The notes below the pieces were generated by a model, which was given only the letters and a program-made list of their open reading frames with translations, searched no databases and was not told the origin of the DNA. A stretch of 7,999 bases of DNA from NCBI GenBank assembly GCA_947653505.1, contig CANTHI010000160.1, positions 1 to 7,999 on the forward strand. The letters run 5' to 3'. The stretch's first letter is position 1. Every line of letters starts with the position of its first letter. Positions 1-7,511 of this stretch are shown here, one piece after another. The DNA comes from an uncultured Eubacterium sp. (GTDB lineage Bacteria > Bacillota_A > Clostridia > Lachnospirales > Lachnospiraceae). A program made the translations under genes and the position numbers.

Positions 1-133
1 AAGATATTATGAAATAAAATATTTTGAAATGCAAAATTTAAAACAAGATATTTTGAAATAAAATATTAAGAAATTCAAAATTTTAAAGTAAGATATTTTG
101 AAATACGAAATTTGAAATATCATATTTAACACG
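1..133. repeat. AT-rich nested tandem repeat (15-base monomer, ~45-base unit)
   Basis: The stretch is a run of nine 14-15-base monomers related to AAGATATTTTGAAAT. They begin at 1, 16, 31, 45, 60, 75, 90, 105 and 119. Every third monomer is of the AAGATATT type (1, 45, 90), giving a higher-order unit of 44-45 bases. Monomers at 45 and 90 are identical and the one at 1 differs at one base. The last monomers decay towards the atpI ribosome binding site. All three forward frames contain stops, so it does not look coding. The array may extend left of the window. Function is unknown; regularly spaced A/T tracts could give intrinsic curvature or promoter-like sequence. Confidence 0.85.
98..126 (+). 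promoter_or_regulatory. Candidate vegetative promoter of the atp operon
   Basis: TTGAAA (98-103) matches the -35 consensus at 5 of 6 bases. After a 17-base spacer comes CATATT (121-126), a 4 of 6 match to TATAAT. Transcription would start near 133, about 30 bases before the atpI ATG. The call is weak because the surrounding repeats supply similar TTGAAA boxes at 24, 53 and 112, and AT-rich DNA gives such matches easily. A start further upstream, outside the window, is also possible. Confidence 0.3.
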
Positions 134-162
134 ATATTCGCAAAGAAAGGAAACAGGCGGAA

Positions 163-605
163 ATGTTCAGACGTTTAAATGAAGCGCTTCCTGAATTGCT
201 GCTTGGAATATTTGTTTATGGAGTTGTGATACAGGCGGCAGGTGTCTGGTTTGCAGAAGATAAGCTGCGTTACAGCAGTGGTTTGTGGATCGGTATTGTG
301 ACAGCAATGGCGATGGCGTATCATATTGCGCTCATTATCGCTGAAAGCATAGATGCTGTGGATCCAGAGAAGGCAAGAGTCAGGATTATCGCAAAGGGAA
401 TTTTGCGGTATGCAGCAGTCGTGATTGTATTTACAGTTACGATGTATTTTGATCTTGGTAACCTGATTACACTTTTTATCGGTGTGATGGGTTTAAAGAT
501 ATCGGCTTATTTACAGCCGGCATTGCACAAAGTGCTTATAAAAGTAACAGGAAAAGGTGGTGGGTCTTCGGACGAAACTAACACAATGGAAAGGGAGGTG
601 AAAAT

Positions 606-609
<4 letters not shown>
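163..609 (+). CDS. atpI: ATP synthase accessory protein I (AtpI family)
   Basis: This is a 148-residue hydrophobic protein with four likely membrane spans at about residues 11-30, 39-61, 77-96 and 99-118. A hydrophilic, Gly/Ser/Glu-rich tail follows. The 'GVMGLKISAYLQP' stretch near residues 107-119 is typical of AtpI-like proteins in Firmicutes. AtpI is known as a small membrane protein that helps assemble or stabilise the c-ring and has been linked to Mg2+ handling; it is often not essential. Its place as first gene before atpB is the usual one. An AAAGGA at 146-151 is a likely ribosome binding site. The stop TGA lies inside ATGTGA, overlapping the atpB start. The family is poorly conserved in sequence, so the call rests mainly on topology, size and position. 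Confidence 0.85.
593..600 (+). promoter_or_regulatory. Ribosome binding site that fixes the atpB start
   Basis: GGGAGGTG lies at the end of atpI. Its GGAGG core (594-598) is seven bases before GTG at 606 and much further from the alternative in-frame ATG at 624. This favours the GTG start. Confidence 0.75.
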
Positions 610-1648
<1,039 letters not shown>

Positions 1649-1660
1649 GAAACAAAAATC

Positions 1661-1680
1661 ATGCAGACCATTGTCTGTAT
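1661..1680 (+). promoter_or_regulatory. Hairpin between atpE and atpF
   Basis: ATGCAGAC (1661-1668) pairs with GTCTGTAT (1673-1680) around a CATT loop, giving 8 pairs with one G-U. No T-run follows, so it is not a standard terminator. Its place just after atpE could protect the upstream mRNA end or slow entry to atpF, raising c relative to b. The role is inferred. Confidence 0.5.
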
Positions 1681-1696
1681 AATGGAAGTAAGACGG

Positions 1697-1704
1697 AAAG
1701 GAGG
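1697..1704 (+). promoter_or_regulatory. Ribosome binding site of atpF with long spacing
   Basis: AAAGGAGG is a strong core but sits 15 bases before the ATG at 1720, well beyond the usual 6-10. The only nearer in-frame codons lead to a TGA at 1711-1713, so no earlier start can be used. Translation of atpF may be reduced by the spacing. Confidence 0.6.
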
Positions 1705-1719
1705 CTGAACTGAGCGAAC

Positions 1720-2235
1720 ATGGAAAGATTATTTAATCTTGATTTTCAATTGATTCATGATGCGGTGCTTCTGGCAATCGCAATCTTTGTCCTGTTTATG
1801 GCATTGTCCTATCTGCTGTTAAACCCGGTCAGAAAGATGCTGTATGACAGACAGAGAAAGATTCAGGGTGATATTGACAGCGCGAAGAGCGATAAAGAAA
1901 AAGCGTCTGCAATGAAGGCAGAATATGAAGAAAAGCTGAAAAACGCAGATAAAGAAGCAGAAGCCATTTTAAGCGAAGCACGTCAGAAAGCATTGAAAAA
2001 TGAAGCACATATTATCGATGAAGCGAAACAGGAAGCTGCCCGCATTATCCAGCGTGCCAACGAAGAAGCAAAGCTTGAAAAGAGCCGTGCGATGGATGAG
2101 ATGAAGCAGGAGATGATTACAGTTGCATCCATGATGGCTGCAAAAGTTGTAGCAGCGTCTATAGATACAACCGTTCAGAATGGGCTTGTGGAAGAGACAT
2201 TGAAAGAAATGGGTGATTCGACATGGCAAAGCTAG
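1720..2235 (+). CDS. atpF: F0F1 ATP synthase subunit b
   Basis: This 171-residue peripheral stalk subunit has one N-terminal membrane helix (about 13-34), followed by the typical 'NPVRKML' turn and a long, highly charged Ala/Glu/Lys helix (about 45-145). That helix dimerises as the stator rod. The C-terminus (about 146-171) contacts delta on top of F1. The length is normal. There is a single b gene, so a homodimer is expected. The 3' end overlaps atpH by 13 bases in a different frame, indicating coupled translation of b and its partner delta. The long gap between ribosome binding site and ATG is the only odd point. Confidence 0.96.
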   Translation: MERLFNLDFQLIHDAVLLAIAIFVLFMALSYLLLNPVRKMLYDRQRKIQGDIDSAKSDKEKASAMKAEYEEKLKNADKEAEAILSEARQKALKNEAHIIDEAKQEAARIIQRANEEAKLEKSRAMDEMKQEMITVASMMAAKVVAASIDTTVQNGLVEETLKEMGDSTWQS

Positions 2236-2777
2236 TTTCTAAAACATATGGGGATGCATTATTTGAGCTGGCTTTGGAATCTGGAAAGGTGGATGCTTTG
2301 TTTGATGAAGCAAAGCGGATGCTTGAGATTATTCAGACGAATGAAGATCTTGCAAAGATGATGAATCATCCGAAAATTGTGATAGAAGAAAAACAGAACA
2401 TCATTGAGTCTGTTTTTAAAGACCGTGCGTCAAAAGAAATGACCGGGCTGCTGCTTATGATTATTGCAAAAGGCCATTATCAGGAATTTGACGGGGTACT
2501 GAAATATTTTATTGAGCAGGTGAAAGAGTATAAAAAGATTGGTACTGCTTATGTTACATCTGCTATGGATTTGTCTCTGATGCAGAAGGATGCGATCCGC
2601 AGAAAGCTGCTGGAGACAACGAATTATGTACAGTTTGAATTTATTTATGAGATTGATCCGTCCCTGATCGGTGGGATCGTAATCCGTATTGGAGACAGGG
2701 TTGTGGATGGCAGCGTAAAAAACAAGCTGGCCAGGCTGACTGGTGAATTATCCAAATTAAAGTTACAGATGCCGTAG
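2223..2777 (+). CDS. atpH: F0F1 ATP synthase subunit delta
   Basis: This 184-residue soluble stator subunit (OSCP family) links the b dimer to the crown of the alpha3beta3 head. The N-terminal helical domain begins with 'YGDALFELALESGKV' (9-23), the usual opening of the family. The C-terminal part carries the signature 'DPSLIGGIVIRIGDRVVDGS' (145-164), followed by a basic helix. The start ATG at 2223 lies inside the end of atpF and has only a weak GGGTGA (2210-2215) before it, so translation is probably coupled to atpF. A 40-base gap separates it from atpA. Confidence 0.96.
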   Translation: MAKLVSKTYGDALFELALESGKVDALFDEAKRMLEIIQTNEDLAKMMNHPKIVIEEKQNIIESVFKDRASKEMTGLLLMIIAKGHYQEFDGVLKYFIEQVKEYKKIGTAYVTSAMDLSLMQKDAIRRKLLETTNYVQFEFIYEIDPSLIGGIVIRIGDRVVDGSVKNKLARLTGELSKLKLQMP

Positions 2778-2817
2778 GAATATGGCAAAAACAGTTGAAA
2801 GTAGGTGACTATAGTCC

Positions 2818-4323
2818 ATGAATTTAAAACCAGAGGAGATTAGTTCGGTCATCAAAGAACAGATCAAAAGATACGCTGCAGAGCTGGAAGTCGCAGATGT
2901 TGGTACGGTTATTCAGGTAGCGGACGGTATTGCACGTATTCATGGTCTGGAAAATGCGATGCAGGGCGAACTGCTGGAATTTCCGGGTGAAGTGTATGGA
3001 ATGGTATTAAACCTCGAGGAAGATAACGTTGGCGCTGTATTACTCGGCGACCAGAAGAGTATCAATGAGGGCGATACCGTAAAGACGACTGGCAGAGTTG
3101 TAGAAGTTCCGGTTGGAGATGCTATGATTGGCCGTGTTGTAAATGCGTTGGGACAGCCGATTGATGGCAAAGGACCGGTTAAGACCGATAAATTCCGTCA
3201 GATTGAAAGAGTAGCATCCGGTGTTATTTCCAGAAAATCTGTAGATACGCCGCTGCAGACCGGTATTAAGGCAATTGATTCTATGGTGCCGATCGGAAGA
3301 GGACAGCGTGAGCTGATCATCGGCGACAGACAGACAGGAAAGACGGCCATTACGATTGATACGATTATTAATCAGAAAGGCCAGGATGTAAAGTGTATTT
3401 ATGTAGCGATTGGACAGAAAGCTTCTACCGTCGCATCGATTGTAAAGACGCTGGAAGAGTTTGGCGCCATGTCCTATACGACAGTTGTGGCTGCTACCGC
3501 GAGTGAGCTTGCACCATTACAGTATATTGCTCCTTATTCAGGATGTGCAATCGGAGAAGAGTGGATGGAAAACGGTGAAGATGTGCTTGTTGTATATGAT
3601 GACCTGAGCAAGCATGCGACGGCATACCGTACACTTTCCCTGCTCCTTAGAAGACCGCCAGGACGTGAAGCTTACCCTGGTGATGTTTTTTATCTGCATT
3701 CCAGACTGCTGGAGCGTGCAGCGAGACTTTCGGATGAACTGGGTGGCGGCTCGCTGACTGCACTGCCGATTATTGAAACGCAGGCAGGCGATGTATCCGC
3801 ATATATTCCTACAAATGTTATCTCGATTACAGATGGCCAGATTTATCTTGAGACAGAGATGTTTAACTCTGGTTTCCGTCCGGCGATCAATGCAGGTCTG
3901 TCTGTATCCAGAGTAGGTGGTGCGGCACAGATCAAAGCGATTAAAAAGATTGCGGCTCCGATTCGTGTGGAACTGGCACAGTACCGCGAACTTGCTGCAT
4001 TTGCACAGTTTGGTTCCGAACTGGATGCAGATACAAAGGAAAAGCTGGTTCAGGGTGAAAGAATCCGTGAGATTTTAAAACAGCCGCAGTATCAGCCGAT
4101 GCCGGTAGAAAAACAGGTAATTATTATTTATGCAGCAACAAAAAAATATCTGCTGGATATTCCGACAGAAGATGTGCTTCGGTTTGAAAGTGAGCTGTTT
4201 GAATATATAGACACAAAATATCCGGAGATTCCGGAATCGATCCGTACGACAAAAGTACTGGAAGATGAGATCGAAAAGAAACTGGTTCGGGCAATTGAAG
4301 AATGTAAAAAGTCATTCCGGTAG
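2818..4323 (+). CDS. atpA: F0F1 ATP synthase subunit alpha
   Basis: This 501-residue non-catalytic nucleotide-binding subunit makes up half of the alpha3beta3 hexamer. It has an N-terminal beta-barrel (about 25-93), then the RecA-like domain with Walker A 'GDRQTGKT' (169-176) and Walker B 'DVLVVYDD' (255-262). The alpha/beta family signature '[16 protein letters not shown]' (355-370) includes R365, the arginine finger reaching the beta catalytic site. A C-terminal helical domain follows. The length is standard. AGGTGA (2803-2808) lies nine bases before the ATG. The first 20 residues form the expected helix that binds delta. Nothing is missing. Confidence 0.99.
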   Translation: MNLKPEEISSVIKEQIKRYAAELEVADVGTVIQVADGIARIHGLENAMQGELLEFPGEVYGMVLNLEEDNVGAVLLGDQKSINEGDTVKTTGRVVEVPVGDAMIGRVVNALGQPIDGKGPVKTDKFRQIERVASGVISRKSVDTPLQTGIKAIDSMVPIGRGQRELIIGDRQTGKTAITIDTIINQKGQDVKCIYVAIGQKASTVASIVKTLEEFGAMSYTTVVAATASELAPLQYIAPYSGCAIGEEWMENGEDVLVVYDDLSKHATAYRTLSLLLRRPPGREAYPGDVFYLHSRLLERAARLSDELGGGSLTALPIIETQAGDVSAYIPTNVISITDGQIYLETEMFNSGFRPAINAGLSVSRVGGAAQIKAIKKIAAPIRVELAQYRELAAFAQFGSELDADTKEKLVQGERIREILKQPQYQPMPVEKQVIIIYAATKKYLLDIPTEDVLRFESELFEYIDTKYPEIPESIRTTKVLEDEIEKKLVRAIEECKKSFR

Positions 4324-4360
4324 AAATCTTTGAAATATAAAAATAAGGCGGTGACAGATT

Positions 4361-5218
4361 ATGGCCTCGATGAGAGACATAAAAAGACGTAAAAGCAGCA
4401 TACAGAGTACGCAGCAAATCACAAAAGCCATGAAATTAGTTTCTACCGTAAAGCTGCAGAAAGCAAAGACACATGCAGAACGGACCGATCCATATTTTCA
4501 GCATATGTACCGTACAGTTACCTCTATCCTGGCAAGATCCGGTAGTATGGATCATCCATATCTTGCCGATAATGGTTCGGATAAAATAGCGGTTGTCGTG
4601 ATTACTTCTAACCGTGGACTGGCAGGAGGTTATAACTCGAATATCACAAAGCTGGTACAAAGCAGCGGACTTCCAAAGGACAAGGTGCTGTTGTATACCA
4701 TTGGTACAAAAGGAAAGGATGCGCTGGAACGGAAAGGATATCATGTTGCAGAAGATGCTTCAGATGTGATCGAAAATCCTACGTATAAAGACGCGATGGA
4801 AATCTGTGACAAAGTATTAAAGGATTTTACGGAAGGAAAAATAGGCCAGATTTATCTGGCATATACCCATTTTAAAAATACCGTAGTCCATGTACCGAGT
4901 CTGATGAAGCTGCTTCCGGTAGAATTTTCAGAAGAAGAGATGTCAGCGGCTGATAAAAACCTGATTATGAATTATGAGCCAAATGAGACAGAAGCTCTGG
5001 ATATGATTATTCCAAAATATGTGACAAGTATTTTTTATGGCGCACTTGTAGAAGCAGTTGCCAGTGAAAATGGCGCCAGAATGCAGGCAATGGATTCTGC
5101 TACAAGCAATGCGGAAGAAATGATAAGTGATTTGTCTCTGAAATATAACCGTGCCCGTCAGGGTTCCATTACCCAGGAGCTGACTGAGATTATTGCAGGT
5201 GCGGAAGCAATTAGTTAG
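4361..5218 (+). CDS. atpG: F0F1 ATP synthase subunit gamma
   Basis: This 285-residue central rotor shaft turns inside alpha3beta3 and is fixed to the c-ring. The N-terminal coiled-coil strand 'RDIKRRKSSIQSTQQITKAM' (5-24) and the C-terminal strand (about 215-285) pair to form the shaft. The C-terminus carries the gamma signature 'SITQELTEIIAGAEAIS' (269-285) and the conserved 'SENGARMQAM' (235-244). The middle Rossmann-like domain has the family landmark 'SNRGLAGGYN' (83-92). The ribosome binding site AGGCGGTGA (4346-4354) is well placed. Length and motifs are ordinary. It sits between alpha and beta, as in nearly all bacterial atp operons. Confidence 0.98.
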   Translation: MASMRDIKRRKSSIQSTQQITKAMKLVSTVKLQKAKTHAERTDPYFQHMYRTVTSILARSGSMDHPYLADNGSDKIAVVVITSNRGLAGGYNSNITKLVQSSGLPKDKVLLYTIGTKGKDALERKGYHVAEDASDVIENPTYKDAMEICDKVLKDFTEGKIGQIYLAYTHFKNTVVHVPSLMKLLPVEFSEEEMSAADKNLIMNYEPNETEALDMIIPKYVTSIFYGALVEAVASENGARMQAMDSATSNAEEMISDLSLKYNRARQGSITQELTEIIAGAEAIS

Positions 5219-5251
5219 AATTAAGTGCATAGAAAGTAAAAGGAGTGATAG

Positions 5252-6646
<1,395 letters not shown>

Positions 6647-6657
6647 GGGGTGACGTT

Positions 6658-7068
6658 ATGGCAGATGCAAACAGATTGTTCAAAGTAGAGATTATTACAC
6701 CAGAGCGTGTATTTTACACCGGAGATGCTTCCATGATTGAATTTACGACGACGGAGGGTGATATTGGCGTATATAAAAATCACATTCCTCTCACCGCGGT
6801 GCTTGCACCAGGTATTGTAACGATTACGGAAAATGCCGGACGAAAAAAAGCAGCTGTACACTCCGGTTTTGCCGAAATCTTAGGCGACAAAGTAACATTG
6901 CTTGCGGAGATTGCAGAATGGCCGGATGAGATCGATAAGAACCGCGCAGAAGAAGCAAAAATGCGTGCAGAACGCCGTCTGAAGATGAAAGAAGCAGGAC
7001 TGGATGTCAAACGTGCAGAAATTGCTTTGAAAAAAGCACTGGTTCGTATTGACGCGGCAGCAAAATAG
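6658..7068 (+). CDS. atpC: F0F1 ATP synthase subunit epsilon
   Basis: This 136-residue rotor-foot subunit has an N-terminal beta-sandwich (about 6-86) with the family segment 'GDIGVYKNHIPLTAVLAPG' (34-52), then two C-terminal helices (about 92-134). The C-terminal domain carries the I(L)DxxRA motif as 'IDKNRA' (92-97), plus R103 and R130, positions that bind ATP in Bacillus epsilon. Regulation by ATP-dependent folding of this domain, which blocks wasteful hydrolysis, is therefore plausible. The ribosome binding site AAGGGGTGA overlaps the atpD stop, so the two genes are closely coupled. It is the last gene before the terminator. Confidence 0.97.
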   Translation: MADANRLFKVEIITPERVFYTGDASMIEFTTTEGDIGVYKNHIPLTAVLAPGIVTITENAGRKKAAVHSGFAEILGDKVTLLAEIAEWPDEIDKNRAEEAKMRAERRLKMKEAGLDVKRAEIALKKALVRIDAAAK

Positions 7069-7075
7069 AAAATAG

Positions 7076-7106
7076 AAATAGCTGGGAAGATCCCGGCTAT
7101 TTTTTT
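7076..7106 (+). terminator. Intrinsic terminator of the atp operon
   Basis: AAATAGCTGGGA (7076-7087) pairs with TCCCGGCTATTT (7091-7102) around a three-base AGA loop, giving 12 pairs with one G-U. A run of seven T (7100-7106) closes it. It begins eight bases after the atpC stop. Confidence 0.93.
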
Positions 7107-7155
7107 CTTATAAATTCTTATAATTTCCTGTAATTTCTTATATTTTCTTATAGAA
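7101..7155. repeat. 10-base tandem repeat (TWWTTTCTTA type)
   Basis: Blocks of exactly ten bases begin at 7101, 7111, 7121, 7131 and 7141: TTTTTTCTTA, TAAATTCTTA, TAATTTCCTG, TAATTTCTTA and TATTTTCTTA. A partial sixth begins at 7151. The first copy is formed partly by the terminator T-run. The 10-base period is close to one helical turn, so the A/T tracts are in phase and could bend the DNA. No known element was recognised. Confidence 0.7.
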
Positions 7156-7248
7156 TCCGGATAACCCGTATATTTATTTTGTAGGAATGGTTAAAACGAT
7201 TTGGAACATGTAATAATGTGCACAACTTTTGTTATGATAGGATACAAA

Positions 7249-7260
7249 ATTCTATAGAAT
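7249..7260. promoter_or_regulatory. 12-base perfect palindrome upstream of the sigma-28 promoter
   Basis: ATTCTATAGAAT is self-complementary and ends seven bases before the -35 box. A near-copy, TTCTTATAGAAT, occurs at 7145-7156. It could be an operator for a dimeric regulator, but AT-rich DNA produces short palindromes by chance. Confidence 0.3.
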
Positions 7261-7267
7261 AATTAAC

Positions 7268-7295
7268 TAAAGTTTTTGTATATATTTGCCGAAAT
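7268..7295 (+). promoter_or_regulatory. Sigma-28 (SigD/FliA) type flagellar promoter
   Basis: TAAAGTTT (7268-7275) matches the -35 element of SigD-type promoters. GCCGAAAT (7288-7295) matches the GCCGATAA/T -10 element at all but one or two positions. The gap from TAAA to GCCG is 16 bases, against the usual 14-16. Transcription would start near 7302 and read into the flagellin gene, a classic sigma-28 target. Confidence 0.8.
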
Positions 7296-7302
7296 ACAAA
7301 GC

Positions 7303-7323
7303 GGAGAGGTTTTTAACATGTAA
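7303..7323 (+). promoter_or_regulatory. Start-stop element (ribosome binding site, ATG, TAA) in the flagellin leader
   Basis: GGAGAGG (7303-7309) is followed after eight bases by ATG (7318-7320) and at once by TAA (7321-7323). Spacing and core would suit real initiation, but the frame ends after one codon. It may be a remnant of an older start, a ribosome-holding site in the leader, or chance. Confidence 0.3.
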
Positions 7324-7497
7324 GGCGGAGTTTTTTATTTGTTTTTTTCTTGATATACGATAATTTATTTCAGCAGATTAGAGGAGCAGCTCAGAGATAG
7401 CTTTGAAAGAAAAAAAGCAGTACAACAGGCTATTTTGGAACAGGTTTCCTGGTAAGATGAATCAGAAAGAACGAAAAAAGCCGAAATTTTGCGAAAT

Positions 7498-7504
7498 GTG
7501 AGGT
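7498..7504 (+). promoter_or_regulatory. Ribosome binding site of the flagellin gene
   Basis: GTGAGGT sits seven bases before the ATG at 7512. It is weaker than the GGAGAGG core found 200 bases upstream in the leader, which is unusual for an abundant structural protein. Confidence 0.55.
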
Positions 7505-7511
7505 ATTTAGT

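Larger units (their letters stand above)
7107..7511. other. AT-rich intergenic region between atpC and flagellin
   Basis: About 400 bases without a convincing gene. It holds the 10-base repeats, a palindrome (7249-7260), a sigma-28 promoter (7268-7295) and the flagellin leader with a start-stop element (7303-7323). Between 7156 and 7248 I see only AT-rich sequence with a short TGTGCACA palindrome (7217-7224). TATGAT at 7233-7238 resembles a -10 box but lacks a clear -35. T-rich runs at 7331-7349 have no hairpin before them. Confidence 0.8.

Noticed and set aside
2..61. C-terminal end of an upstream gene in frame 2
   Set aside because: It is open only because the window starts there; the sequence is the tandem repeat and other frames stop at once. 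There is not enough sequence to support a gene.
1..133. CRISPR array
   Set aside because: Units are contiguous 14-15-base monomers with no unique spacers and no palindromic repeat; this is a plain tandem repeat.
4124..4417. Antisense open frame of 97 codons across the atpA/atpG junction
   Set aside because: Opposite two certain genes, with no motif or plausible initiation context.
7217..7224. TGTGCACA palindrome as an operator
   Set aside because: Only eight bases with no partner site and no promoter directly attached; could easily be chance.
7331..7349. Terminator at the T-rich runs in the flagellin leader
   Set aside because: No stable GC-rich hairpin precedes the T-runs; GCGGAG occurs as a direct, not inverted, repeat.
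7301..7511. CsrA-controlled leader like that of Bacillus hag
   Set aside because: GGA triplets are present (7303, 7327, 7383, 7437) but none covers the flagellin ribosome binding site or sits in a clear hairpin loop; too weak to claim.
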